A stretch of 64,000 nucleotides of DNA from Phascolomyces articulosus (Eukaryota > Mucoromycota > Mucoromycetes > Mucorales > Lichtheimiaceae): NCBI GenBank assembly GCA_025677815.1, contig JAIXMP010000023.1, positions 62,001-126,000 on the forward strand, read 5' to 3'. The translations under genes and the position numbers were made by a program. Position 1 is the stretch's first letter. Every line of letters starts with the position of its first letter. The notes beneath the pieces are model-generated. The model ran no database searches and was not told the origin of the DNA. It saw only the letters and a program-made list of their open reading frames with translations. Positions 1-12,100 of the stretch are shown piece after piece.

Positions 1-93
1 AACGCGCCGTTGTTTATTTAACATATCTCGTACCTGCTCTTTAGTATCTCCTCCGTTCTTACCCTTTTTTTTCAAACAACAACGACCTTGTAA
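1..93 (-). CDS. possible partial exon running off the left edge
   Basis: Read on the minus strand, the first ~93 bases are open to the window edge and encode a basic, hydrophilic stretch (..KKKGKNGGDTKEQVRDML..) whose composition looks more like protein than the surrounding AT-rich DNA. A possible acceptor (..TTAG) lies further upstream near 130. I do not recognise the family and cannot see the rest of the gene. It may be the start-proximal or an internal exon of a gene lying to the left, or chance. Confidence 0.25.
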
Positions 94-607
94 TATATAT
101 ATATATATACATATATATATTATATACTAACAGGTAAACGTCGTTATGCAGAAGATAAACACATTATTTGCTTCATATCCAAGACCTATAAGAAAGAAAG
201 AAAGAAAAAGAAGTGTGGGAAACTCACGCAAATGGAAAAATGGTAATACTTTTTTTTAGTGCGCAAAATAACTGACCCTTGCTTCAATTGATTCTCTAAC
301 AACATAAACAAAATGGCTAAGGTATATATAAAAAAGAGGAGGCGATGGAAAAGGTGTACGTAGGATGATAAGGAACTCATACACTTTTTTATGTGGTATC
401 GCATATATAAATATATATATAAACATGGATAAAAAAGCAACATAATACGCAAACTACCAAAACACGGAAAAAGGTAAAGAAACAATGTCCTGTTTTCTAT
501 CATGCGTTATGTGGTGTATGTGTGAATGTGTGTGTGTGGGAAATATTTTTGAGAAAAAAAAAAAAAAAACTGATGATGATGACGGTATGTGGCTGGGATC
601 CTTATAG

Positions 608-2605
608 GAAAGTCGAACAGCAACAGCAACAACAGGAACGACGACTACGACTACGACTTTGGGTGAACTTAATAGTAATAATATCAATACTAAAGCCACA
701 TGTCCAAATAATAAAAATAATAATACCAACGATTCTGGGTTCCAATGGGAAGGTCCTTCTATATTCGATCATAATCATGATCATGCGCCGGCGCATGAAG
801 GAGTGCTTCCTCCAAATATGATGGATGAAATGAACACAAACACAAAAGAAAATAACGACAACGACGACGATCATGATCATAGTATATTAGCTGTTCCCAT
901 GCTACCCGGTGTTTCTATGGAACCGATTTATCGTCAACATCGTAGTTTATCATTTTCCATGGGACAGGATCCAACATTTTTTGGTTATAATGATTATAGT
1001 GATGATGATGAAACCACATCAACACCAACTGATGCGAAACCAACTTCAACAACCACCAATAATAATAATAAAGCATATAAAAATTCATTGGAAACAATGG
1101 CAGAAGACGATGAAGAACAAGATGAAGAGGAACACGCCGTATTCGTAGGAGAAGATGAATTTAATGCGTATCGAATGCGATCAAAATCATCAGGCGCTGC
1201 TTTGAATATGTTATCATCATCTCAACAAGGTTATTTGTTTCATCGTTATGTGGGCCGTGGATCGGCCGAACATGAAGCACAAGAAGCCGAACAAGCTTGG
1301 AATGACATCACAGAAAAAACAGCACCACCACCTGCTACTTCTACATTAGGCTCACAGGGTCACATGTATAGGTAAGTTGCCTTGGGGGAAGTAATGGTGT
1401 GAAGAAAAAAAAGGGAATGAAAAAGTTTATTAAAATTCATTTTTATCAAATGCATAGTAATACCACAACGACAACTGCTACCACAGATCCTGTACAACGA
1501 CTTGCAGAACAAATTGAAGCCATGCAATTTCAACAATTGCAACAACAACAACAACAATCAGCAGCACCACCTCCACCTCCAGGATTTAATAATATGCCAG
1601 CTTCTTATCCTATGGGTATGCCGCCACCACCACTTCATCATCATCAACATCACCCCCACCCACCGCCACCAGAAATGTATTCCCATCCCCATCATCCTCC
1701 ACCTCCACCACATTATTATTCAGAACATCATCCACATGAAACTACGACCAATGATACTCGAATGTATCAAGAAGGAAAAGGTGTAGCGTTACACCAATTA
1801 CCTGCAGAAACATTGTTGTACATGATCGAATTTAAAGCAGGTCGCACGGACTTTTTCTACGTCATTCCTCCTTCACCTAATAATCCATCCTCCTCCCCTC
1901 CTCCTCCTCACTTGGGTGATTTAGTCATTGTGGAAGCAGATCGTGGTAAAGATTTAGGTAAAGTTGCCAAAGAAAATTTAACATCAGAAGAAATTTTGAA
2001 TATGAAAAAACAACAGCAACATCAACAACATCAAGAAGAACATGGATCTTCTCCTTCGTTATCCACACATCATGATGAATCCCAGAGTCACACTTCTTCT
2101 TCCTCATCCTCTTCTCCCTCCTCTTCTCATGAATCTCAACAACAAGAAATGAAATTATCGGATATTCAAATTAAACGGATTTATCGACAAGCGTTGCCGG
2201 ATGAAATCAGTATTTTGTTATTGAAAAACCAAGATGAACAAAGAGCACTTGCAGTATGTCAACAGAAGACGAAACAACGAAAGTTACCTATGGAAGTGGT
2301 AGATGCAGAATATCAATGGTATGTAAACTATAAGGGATAGGAAGGAGAGGGCTGATATTTAGATATATCAAAAGCTTATTGAATGCATCATGTAGGGATC
2401 GACGTAAATTAACATTTTACTTTGTGGCTGAACGACGTATTGATTTCCGAGAGTTGGTGCGTGAATTATTTAAAATTTACAAGACACGTATTTGGATGTA
2501 AGTATTTTTGATGGAAGGTGGAAAAGATACGGAAAAAATAATGTTTATCTAACAGTATGTATGATGTATATTAGGTGTGCGGTGAATCCGAATAATACAA
2601 ATTAA
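608..2605 (+). CDS. PSP1 C-terminal domain protein (5' end unresolved)
   Basis: Exons seen: 608-1371, 1458-2318, 2396-2497, 2575-2605 (stop TAA 2603-2605); frame is kept across all three introns. The N-terminal half is low complexity (Asn/Asp/Thr runs, then Gln, Pro and His runs around 1540-1740) with acidic patches. The C-terminal third is the conserved part: a segment with [17 protein letters not shown], then [16 protein letters not shown], then [19 protein letters not shown] and a terminal KTRIWMCAV, the hallmark of the PSP1 C-terminal domain (yeast Psp1, bacterial YaaT/RicT family). In yeast Psp1 is a multicopy suppressor of DNA polymerase alpha mutants and is linked to mRNA-granule biology; the exact role here is inferred only from the family. 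The frame is open from an acceptor at 606-607 and has no ATG before 794; a first exon must lie upstream. A 9-nt exon ATGGCTAAG at 313-321 followed by GTATAT would keep phase but is speculative. Confidence 0.8.
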
Positions 2606-2995
2606 TGAACCCATCTTCACACATTCATCCCCAATATTTTTTACCTTGTGATTTGAAAATATCTTGATCTTTAGGAAGAGTTTTCACTGTATAAAAAAGT
2701 GATTGAAAACAAAAAAAAAAAAAAAAAAAAAAAAGCGGGGAACGTGTCTATTTTCTTAATGTTGTAATCTAATAGTCATCTATCTTGTGGATTCAATCAA
2801 GGTATCCGCATATACCGCTTGTAAGTGGTAGTTTAACTTGATTTATTCTTGTTCTTATCACTGAACAAAGAAAAACCAACAAATAACTAACGCTTGTATA
2901 TACAAATGGGAAATTTATTATTTTATAATATATATAAACATGATTCATTCTTGATATTGTATTATTATTATTTGTGAATCTTTACCATTCATTCT
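2606..2995. other. convergent 3' intergenic gap
   Basis: Lies between the convergent ends of the PSP1-domain gene and CDT2. It is AT-rich and contains a 24-base A run (2711-2734). No coding signal is seen; it probably holds the two 3' UTRs and poly(A) signals. Confidence 0.6.
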
Positions 2996-5026
2996 TTATC
3001 GATATTTCCATATCCGAACCGATCCATCATCTGAACAACTTGCAAACTAATGCATCATACAAAAAAATGATGAAGATTACCATTGTTAATATCATCATGG
3101 TGCCGACCATCCTATAAAATTCTTCTTTCTTACCTCTGATGTATTACCACTCCAAGACACAGATGTGGTTTCACCTTCATGTCCTTCAAATATCACAGGT
3201 CCAGATTGAGGTCGTTCCACATCCCAAGTATATACGAATGAATTCGAAGACCCACACAGTAAATAACGATCATCAGCGGAAAGATCCATTTTGACATAAA
3301 AGGTATTTAATTTTTGTTTGGAATTGTCAAATCGTCGAATGGGTTGTGAAAGATTATTGAGATGATGCATGTGAATTCTTTATTATACATATAGAAAACA
3401 AATCATCCTATGTCAGTTATTCATTTGCTCGAGGTCTATAAATATTTGAAAAAAATAAATATGCTTTTTTTTTTACCTATGATCCATGGACAAACTAAAC
3501 AATCGTGTACCCGTACTATCTATTTTCAAATCGGTAATACCACGTGGTCTTGCAAAGGAATCATCACAAGTACCCCATTCATCGATCGGTTGTGCATCTC
3601 GGCCTGCTCGACAATCCCATATTTTGATTTTACTAAAACGGGGGATCCAAAGAGTAAGTGAGTGATGGGACTATATTTTATTCTGGTGATACCCGAATTA
3701 CCCCCATCTTTCTATTTACCCATCATAACTTCCAGAAGTAACAATTTTGTTTTCTTGAAAAGGAACAAATAATGCACAAGTGACAGAACGATCTGGAACG
3801 ACACGTCCAAAAGGTGTAGATTTGATAGATTTTGATTTTTTGACTTTTGAAACATCATGTGCTAGTTGTGTTGTTTTTATAGGACCATAGACAGGTGCTT
3901 CGTGACCAATCCCATCATTTACATCTATATAGAGAGGAACATCCCAAAGTGAATATTCTTTTTTTCTATCCCACGAAAATTGAAAAACTTACCAGGATCA
4001 TTTTGCCTTAATAATCGATACCGGGTATCCCAAATACAAAATGAGCCATCTTTACTAGATGATATGATAAGATCTATCCATTAAAATATATATAAATATG
4101 TGTAAGTGATTTTTTTGGCCAAAGATGGAAATGGATATGAAAGAACTCACGTGGATTGGAAGGATGAAAATTGGCAGATCGTAAACTAAGTTCATGCCCT
4201 TTTAGTGTTGCAACACAAGATTGATGCTCTACATCCCATAATCGTATTAACCAATCGGCTGAAGCGGTCATCTAAAATCATAGTTATAACTTAAATTATG
4301 ATTCCCCTTTCATTTCATCCCTTCCCTATCCACCTGTCTTGTGTATAGCATCTATATATAGGACTTACAAGAAGATCATCCGCGTTATTCCATTTAATAT
4401 CGAGAATAGCGTCGGCGTGGGTATAAAATGTTTTATGAAAACTTGCTATATATATAAAAAGCAATGCATATAAGTATATTTTTGATATCAGTTAGACATG
4501 TCACATTGTTTTGAAAAGAGCTTACCGCTTGCAAGTGTATTATCTTTATCAGTTCTTATTAGTGATACACGTCGTTCTTCATCACCTACTGCTAACAAAG
4601 GTAGAGCTAGAACCATGTATAAATTATCAGTCCATTATCTTTCTCTGTTTTCCCAGAGGAAGTCCATATATATACTGTCACTTACAATGGCTATAAGCAC
4701 ATGCAAAAGGAACACAATCCTGTCCATTGGGATAATAAAACCGATAAATACTTTGGTCATGACATTGAAATCGTTCTAATAATTTTCGTCCAGGAACTAA
4801 AAATAAAAATTACAAGAAAAAGGTGTTGCTGTGTAAGGTTGATAGTTCTATAAGTTGCCAATGGAAAGTAAAACGTACTATTGATAGATTGACCACGATA
4901 ACGTCGACCATGAATAGCACGCATTCTTAAAGCTTTATGAACACTCCAAGTTTGTGGATTGGTAGTTTGGTTTCTATATTCTTCCACTGTCTCTGTTTCA
5001 TTGTCATTGTATTTTCGTTTCGTCAT
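2996..5026 (-). CDS. cdt2: CRL4 substrate receptor Cdt2/DTL, WD40 protein
   Basis: Ten exons: 5026-4879, 4796-4686, 4606-4526, 4445-4369, 4271-4151, 4073-3993, 3924-3720, 3632-3477, 3377-3134, 3046-2996. They total 1275 nt = 424 aa plus stop, in frame throughout. The WD repeats match the DTL/Cdt2 order: PFACAYS..LPLLAVGDEE near the start, then THADAILDIKWNNADDLL, TASADWLIRLWDVEHQSC, DGSFCIWDTRYR, YDGKIKIWDCRAG, a NTFYVKMDLSADDRYLLCGS block and terminal FASCSDDGSVRIW. Cdt2 in the family recruits PCNA-bound Cdt1, p21/Spd1 and Set8-type proteins to CUL4-DDB1 for S-phase destruction. The protein stops right after the last blade; the long C-terminal tail of animal DTL is absent. It is divergently arranged with CTF8, another replication-fork gene, and an ACGCGT box lies 160 bp upstream. 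Very high confidence in the WD40 call, high in the Cdt2 assignment. Confidence 0.88.
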
Positions 5027-5185
5027 TTTTTTTTGGAATGCTAGTTGGAAAGAGGGGAAGGGGTATATATCAATGGGAAAGTGATGTCAAAGTAGTAGTA
5101 GTGTGATTCACTTTATTTCTCGAGGTACAAAAAGCAACGCTTTAAAAAAATCAAAAAAGGTAGGAGTAAAAAAAACACGAAAACG

Positions 5186-5191
5186 ACGCGT
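5186..5191. promoter_or_regulatory. MluI cell-cycle box-like ACGCGT
   Basis: A perfect palindromic ACGCGT, 160 bp upstream of the CDT2 start codon. In ascomycete fungi this is the MBF (Mbp1/Swi6, Cdc10) site driving G1/S genes. Use by this organism is inferred from the neighbouring S-phase genes. Confidence 0.45.
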
Positions 5192-5303
5192 TCGTCTCGC
5201 GCTCTCTTTTTTCGTCCAATAAGATTGCATGGTCTCTACCTCTCTCCTTAAGCTCGAATTTTTATAACGTTTTCTTGTTTATCACTCTTTTTTTTAAAAA
5301 AAA

Positions 5304-5407
5304 ATGATGCCATCCTCACTTTATGACTTCATTTTTTTTTATAAAAGAAAACCTTGTTTTTTGATATGGCATCATATTGTAAAATGAAGTCATAATGGCA
5401 ACATTTT
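5304..5407. repeat. imperfect inverted repeat
   Basis: The left arm (5304-5335) contains ATGATGCCAT then ATGACTTCATTTT. The right arm (about 5381-5402) reads AAAATGAAGTCATAA followed by ATGGCA; a further ATGGCATCAT copy sits at 5365-5374. The right arm lacks about 7 bases relative to a perfect reverse complement. It may be a MITE-like remnant or a promoter palindrome. Confidence 0.4.
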
Positions 5408-5837
5408 ATTCAACACCTATGCAATGAGAAGTAGGATGTCTGAATTTATTAGGGAGGCGAGTAAAAAAAAAAAGCGATGGGATGATGGATGGGGTCATCA
5501 TCGACAACTTACTTATCTCTCATTTATCGTAACGCTTCTCCTATAAATGATTTTGTTTTATGCAAACTCACGTTGATGCATAAAATGATAATTTCTCGTG
5601 AGAAATAAGATTTCAACACACTGACGTTATTTTCTTGTAAAAAAAAACACTTTATTCTGCAAACACTCTTCATTCTTCATTCTTAATATATATATAAAAG
5701 AGGCTCTCCTTTTTAGAATGAGGAAGAATAATATATGCAAAAAAAAGAGCAAAGGATTCACGTGGATATGTTTATTTTTTCTTTTTGGGAAAGAGCGGGG
5801 ATATTCGCGTAATGATGGATGTCCATGAATGGTGACG

Positions 5838-5857
5838 GCGCGTGCGCGTATGCGCGT
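5838..5857. promoter_or_regulatory. three GCGCGT hexamers upstream of CTF8
   Basis: GCGCGT occurs at 5838-5843, 5844-5849 and 5852-5857, in otherwise AT-rich DNA about 100-120 bp before the CTF8 start. The CGCG core is shared with MBF-type sites. Function is inferred. Confidence 0.35.
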
Positions 5858-5958
5858 CTTATCCTTTTACACATCATCATCCAAATTTTTTTTTTTTTTG
5901 GGGGACCTAAAAAGAGCTGACACAAAAACATACACACATTTTAAAAATAATAAAAACT

Positions 5959-6437
5959 ATGGTGTGCGCTGTCATTTTCCCATTACAAACTTCAAAACAA
6001 GGTGATCCAAGTTTGATCTTGCTGGAATTTCAAGGCAATTTTCAAAGTAGTGAAACACAAGTCCAGAATCTCAAGATGGGTGACATTACATTTAATAATG
6101 TAAGGAACGATTTTTTTCATATATATATATATTCGTATGTGTGAGTATGTCTATGGGCTGACCATGGGGTTTTGATTATACATAGGATAAAGCCACGTTG
6201 GTGGTAGGGCATCATCGAATAGAAGGAAAAAAAGTAAAATTACCAAAACCTTTTGCTATTATACGAAAACGACCACAAGAAGGAGAAGAAATGATGGATA
6301 CAGATACAGCTACCAATACAACATCCTCAGTGGTGTATGATACAGTGACTATATTAAAAGAAAAATATGTATTTTCTCAACGGCCTGGCCTTATTGTTCA
6401 AGAAAGTTTAAGAGGATTAACACGGATTGGTGGTTAA
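5959..6437 (+). CDS. ctf8: Ctf8, subunit of the alternative clamp loader Ctf18-RFC
   Basis: Two exons, 5959-6099 and 6186-6437, separated by an 86-nt GTAAGG..TAG intron; 393 nt = 130 aa, close to yeast (133) and human (121) Ctf8. Diagnostic features are LILLEFQGNF in the N-terminal strand pair, KMGDITF, and the strongly conserved TLVVGHHRIEGKKVKLPKPFA, followed by VYDTVTILKEKYVFSQRP. Ctf8 with Dcc1 binds the C-terminus of Ctf18 in the Ctf18-RFC complex, which loads/unloads PCNA and supports sister-chromatid cohesion and the replication checkpoint. It is head-to-head with CDT2, whose substrates are degraded on PCNA, so both neighbours work around the sliding clamp. Confidence 0.88.
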
Positions 6438-6829
6438 AATAATCTATAATAAATCCAAAATATACCCCCCATTTTTAGAAAAGGATCCATGTCGATCATA
6501 TGGAATATACTTGATTTGGTTATTCGATTACAAAAAAAAAAGATAAAAAGGCAGTGAGTGGGATGGGGGGGAAGAATAAATCACGGTACACGACACAATT
6601 GTCAACATGAAAAGGAGGTTTCAAAAAGACGACAGTTATGATAAATTCAAACATGTGTGTTGTAAGAAATTGACATACATAATTTTGTTTTATAATTTTC
6701 TTTTTTTGCATGAATTTTTACAACAAAATAAGTCATTTTTCAAAAGACAAAAACAGACGTAAACTTGAACTCTTTTTATTGATATTTTCATCATCTTTTT
6801 TTTCTCTCTTTTTTTTTTCAATAACAAGA
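6438..6829. other. intergenic gap, T-rich leader of the GATA gene
   Basis: It contains the CTF8 3' end and, from about 6680, a T/C-rich leader preceding the GATA-factor ATG. An in-frame ATG at 6710 would add 40 residues of low-complexity, Phe/Lys-rich translation and is judged to be 5' UTR. No gene is seen. Confidence 0.5.
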
Positions 6830-8220
6830 ATGAATCCAACAAGTTCTACTTCATCTTTTTCACCCTATTTAAGCTGGTCTAAGCAACCTATGGTGATAAC
6901 AACTCTTAGTAGTAATAGTGGCGGTGGTGATTATCCAAACAAAAATGGGTATGATACAATGGTGTTAAACCATGATGGTTCCGATCCAGGTACTCCTTGT
7001 TATGCAACTGCAACAACCAGTGGTGGTGGTACGACGACGATCGGAAATCATGTTTCAAGTAATAGTCCTTGTATGTTTGTGGAAGGTCCTCCTTCTGTCT
7101 TTGATGATGAACCATCATCTACTATGTCTACTACAGGTAATAGTAGTAATCCTTGTTGTACCATGGTATCTCTTCCTTCTTGTTATGCTACAACAGTATC
7201 AGCTCCACTTTTGGTGGATGCACCAGCATATGATCACCATCCTCACCATCCACAAAATCAACAACGACAACAAGGTTTTTATGAACCCATTCCATCTACC
7301 TCTTTGTCGTCATCTTCTTCGACTTCATCTTTGCCTCGCACACCACCTGGACCACCTTCTACAGGCTATTTTGCTCTACCAGCTATAGCAACATCAGCAA
7401 TGGCACCAGGAAACGTTGTTCAAGAATATGCCATGGACATTTCCAATTTGACTTTGGTAACATCTCCTGCGAGTAACAACAACAATTTTAATCCTGATGG
7501 TCTTGCCGTTGCCTATCCATCTCCTCATCTTAGTTATCCTCCTTTACAACAACAACAGCAACGTTGTCACCATCGACACCATCACCATCATCATCGTCAT
7601 AAAGAGCATGGAATTAAGCAACGTAAACCCAAACGAGGATCTTGTGTTAAATCCAAAGAAAAAAAGAAATGCTCCAATTGTGGTGCTACCAAGACACCTA
7701 CTTGGCGACGTGGTGCGAGTACTAAATTGCTTTTATGCAACGCGTGTGGTCTTTAGTAAGTGTGTCTTTTTCTCTCTCTTTCTTTCTTATCCCATGATAG
7801 ACACCCTTCATAACATAATTGGATCATTTATTATAATAGTGAAAAAGTGAGCAAGAAACGTCGAGTAGTGATTGTTCAAGTGGATGGTAAAACCAAGATT
7901 TCACGCGCCGCTTTGAATTGTCCTTCTCTTCCTTTACAAGATCCACATCGCTCACAAGAACAGCATCAACAGAAAGACGAAGAAACAAGAATGTGTTTTC
8001 AATGTCATACCATGGATGCTAAACGTTGGTATGAACAACCACAACAATGTCTCCATGACAAAATGAAAAAACCTTTTCTTATTTGTAAGTCATGATTTTT
8101 TTGATCTCTTTGACTTTTTTTTTTTGTTTTACTGATATATTAATACCTTTCCTTTTGTTAGGTGATCGATGTACTCGTTCTTCTTCAAACACAACAACAA
8201 CCACAAGTATCAAAATGTAA
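6830..8220 (+). CDS. GATA-type zinc-finger transcription factor with a second, divergent finger
   Basis: Exons 6830-7755, 7840-8084, 8162-8220; 1230 nt = 409 aa. The start at 6830 is chosen because it has A at -3 and follows a pyrimidine-rich leader. The N-terminal ~270 residues are Ser/Thr/Pro/Gln/His rich. The finger KCSNCGATKTPTWRRG..LLCNACGLY has spacing C-x2-C-x18-C-x2-C, the 18-residue-loop type found in fungal WC-2/NsdD-like factors rather than the 17-residue AreA type. Its last residues are split by intron 1. A basic tail (KKRR) follows. Further on, CFQCHTMDAKRWY and, across intron 2, ICDRC form a second C-x2-C-x26-C-x2-C candidate; it lacks the TPxWR core and has a much longer loop. 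Nuclear DNA-binding at GATA sites follows from the family; target genes are unknown. Confidence 0.82.
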
Positions 8221-9148
8221 ATCAAAGAGGGTGGATCCAAGAGTGTTGTTGCTGTCGTTTTTCTTAACTGTATAATTCATTGAACTCTATATGAATTATA
8301 TAAGATCATATATTCATCCATCAAAGCAATTACAAAGAGTAATATTCGAAATCTGAACACCGCGTCCAATTTTGATGCTTCTTTTCTACTTTTATCCAAT
8401 AAAAAATCATTTTTTACCACTGACAAATTTTTTTTCCGTGTAGTGTTATGTATATGTGTGTGTACAAACTTCTAATTTTAAACGAAAATGCCGTTTGTGC
8501 ATATTCATTATTTATTTTTATGATGGATACTAATGATGATGATGATTATATAAACAAAATAACACTAGAAACTGTTTATTATAAACTGTAGAAGTAGATG
8601 TAGAAGAGCAAAAAGAACAAACAGTTAGTTTATAAAAGTGATACAAAGAAACTCCGCCTCTCTTTTTTTGAGACAAAAAAAAAAAGGCAACCCTGGTATG
8701 AGTACTCTGTCCAAAGTCTCTCTACATACACCTTTGGAACCGCCTTGCTGTTGTCGCCACTCACTCTTATTTTCACGCTCTTTTTTTTTTTTTTTATTTC
8801 TACTTTACACCAATTTATTAACCCTTTTTTTTCGTCTTTCTCCATTCCACCTTCGCTACTTCTTCTACTACTTTACTTATTTACTTACACTCTTTCTTAT
8901 TAATACAACTTCTTCTCTTTCTACATAATAAAAAAGAGAGAAAACGAGAAAGAAAAAGAATATAAAAAAAAGAGAGAACCTGTTCTTTAAAAAAAAAGAC
9001 CGCTTTGACATAAAGAGAAACCATAGTTGTGTCAAAATAACTTTTACCCTTCTTCTCTCTCTTTTTTTTCCATTGAGTTTTTTTTTTTACATTACCCTTC
9101 CTTCCCACTGGATATATCATACAACTTTTTTTATATAAAAGAATCGTT
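8221..9148. promoter_or_regulatory. 928-bp intergenic, pyrimidine-rich promoter of the winged-helix/APSES gene
   Basis: No gene is seen. Long T and CT tracts (about 8765-8930 and 9050-9075) lead up to the start codon at 9149, as in many fungal promoters of regulatory genes. Short reading frames here are low-complexity translations of these tracts. Confidence 0.45.
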
Positions 9149-12100
9149 ATGGCTGATAAACCAGCGTTAAGGTCTTCGACCCGACATGAACAACAGGGCG
9201 AATCGTCCACAGTGACAAAAAGTAATGGACAACAACAACCACAACAAAAAGGGTTACCGGTGCCTATTCACCCAGACGATGCCAAAGATAAAGTCTTTAC
9301 CGCCATTTTAAAGGCTTTATTAAAAATGGGAAATAAGCCAAGTTCTCCTAAAGAATTGGCTAATGTCATTGTCAAATATAAATATGCTACTTTAGGGTAA
9401 AAAAAACTGCTCTTTCTTTTGGTGCTGCGGTGGTTGGAGTATATGTATATAACAAAGTGGGGAAATCTTTATTTCCATTCTACTAACTCAATGATTTTTA
9501 CAATGTATATGTATAGGGGCGCGACACCTTTTGCCACTGTCTCATCACGTATATCACAACATTTTAAACGAGCTGCGGAACATAATCCACCACGCCCTCC
9601 ATTATTAGCCAAGCATTTTGATGAAAATCATTCACGAAAAATCAATTATTCTTTGGCTACAGAACCACCCTCTACACCACCTTCTTCTTCATCTACTACC
9701 ACAGCAACCATCCATGCAGCAACAGCCACAACAGGTCATGAACCTCCATCACCTCCATTATCACAATCTACTACTACTTCATCTATTCCCCAGCAGCAAC
9801 AACAAAATCAACCTCCTTTACGACAATCCAAACGACATCGAAAACAGCCTTCTACAACCTCTATACAAAAACAACAACCCAAACAGCAAAGCACATTATC
9901 TGAATTATCATCCGATGAAGAAGATCATCATCGCGTACGACCTTTGAGTCATTCAAAAACATCACGACATGGAAAAACATCTTCATCACAAAAGAGGAAA
10001 CGAAAACAAGTTCAAGTAGAAAGTGAGGAAGAAGCAGATGATGAATCGGATGATGTAGATATTGAAGAAGAAGAAGACGAAGAAGAAGAAGAACAACGAA
10101 ATCGAATGAAACGGATACGACATCATTTACCTTTATCACCTGTCACAGCGACTTCTTCTTCCTCTTCAAGTTTTTCATCCTATTCTCCACCTTCTTCTTC
10201 CAATGGTAAACAAAAAATATCGCATGAACCTTTATTAACATCTAGTCAACAACAACACTCTTCTGGTTCATTACCACCTGTATTATCGCCCCCTGGTACC
10301 ACAACCACCAATAACAATAACAACAATACCATCACCCCCGCCACAAACAATAACGCTATGGATGTATCGGACGAAGAAAGTGAAGCGGAATATTCAGATT
10401 ATCATGAAGAAATGTTAAAAGGAGATGATGTATTGGGAGATATAGATCGACGACGTTCTTCTGTTACGATTTCTCGACGACCTAGTATTGCTCAAGCAAT
10501 GACAACAAATGATCCACAACAACAAAGAGCCATCGTGAATGCTACAGATTCACCACGATTATCAGCACGACGACAATCGTTTTCATTGATGGTGGGCGAT
10601 GATATGTGGAATGTGAATAATAGCAATAATAATCATTATGATCAACAAGATTTTGATGACCCTGTATTTTTGGATCCATCCTTAGCGCATCAATTACCCT
10701 TTAATATTGCAACCCCAGAATCGGTGTCGGTGGCGGAATTGGAAGCTTATTTTAATGGTGATAACACTAATAATAATAATGGTGGCAATGGACATAATAA
10801 TAATAATAATGGACCCCAATCGTCGTCGCCGTCGACATCCACTTTGGGATCCAACAATGATCAATCACCACCACCGAATCAATTTCCTCAATTACCGGTA
10901 TCGATTCCATCAGCGGCAAGAACAACGTCGAGAAAAAGTTTTTCGGCCATGATGGGATGCCGAGAAACGTCCTTGTTACAACGGGCACTTTTGGCAAGCA
11001 CAGCCCGAGGTATAGCGGAAGCACAACAATCTTCAACACTAATGACAACATCTACCACGAATAATCATACTGCCGCGGTCCATTCTACTTGTTCAGAGGC
11101 AGGTGACCTTCCACATCAATTACAATTAGGAGAAGAAGAAATGGATGAACAAGATATTGTCACACGGCCCCGGCGAAAATCGTGGCCAGATGAAAATACA
11201 ACCTCAGGTTCAAATCTACTCGGTGACGATGAAGAGGAGAACGAATTGAATGAAGTACCCTTTGTTGAAAAAGAAGGTCTTATGTTGACCCCTTCCACGG
11301 AAAAGACGTTATCATTGGAAAAGGACGATGATACCAAAGAGCAAGACAATAGTGAGGTGAAAAAGGAATCTTCTCCGTCTTTGGAAAAAGATGAAGACGA
11401 GGAAGAGCATGAAGGTAACGACGGGGATGATCATCCTCCTTCACCACCCTCTTCTTTGGATCATTATCATGGACAACGACAAAAATATGCCATTATCAAA
11501 AAAACATTTGGACCATTGGAGTGTTATCAATTGGATTCACCTCAAGATATACCCGATACCAAAGTGCTCCGATTCATAGCTTCCACCGATGGCGCGACAG
11601 AACATGTGGCGTTACGCACACGTCACGCTGCCGATAGTGCAAAAGATAGACGGAACAGTCAACATTTTTATTTGGATCAAGGGTATGTGAATGCCACGCA
11701 ATTACGAAAAGCTGCACGTCCGGTGTTGGGAAAGGGGCCTTTTGACGCAGCAGCGGAGGCGGAAGAAGGTCGCGTGGTAGTGACACTGACAAAAGGGCCA
11801 CTTGAATGTCGAGGAGCATGGTATTTATTATAATCTATACTTTTTTTTTGTTTGGTTGCACATATCATTTTGGAACAGCATTTTTAATCAACTAACATTT
11901 TTTTATGGATATATTAGGGTTCCTTTAAGTCGTGCACGCGAATTGGTGGAAGAATTTGAAATCGAAAGTTCGCCTGGATTAACGAAATTACTAAGTGATG
12001 AACCTTTGGATGACGAAGACGACACAGTGGATGAAGAAAAGAAAAAGAAGGACGATCCAAATAATGATACCAAACAACAACTTGATCACGCACCGGCACC

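Larger units (their letters stand above)
5027..5958. promoter_or_regulatory. bidirectional promoter region CDT2 / CTF8
   Basis: A 932-bp gap between two divergent genes that both act at replication forks. It contains an ACGCGT hexamer (5186-5191), a cluster of three GCGCGT hexamers (5838-5857), T-tracts, and an imperfect inverted repeat (5304-5407). The sites are seen directly; the co-regulation is inferred. Confidence 0.55.

Noticed and set aside
6710..6829. N-terminal extension of the GATA factor from the ATG at 6710
   Set aside because: Forty residues of Phe/Ser/Lys translated from a pyrimidine-rich leader; the ATG at 6830 has a better context.
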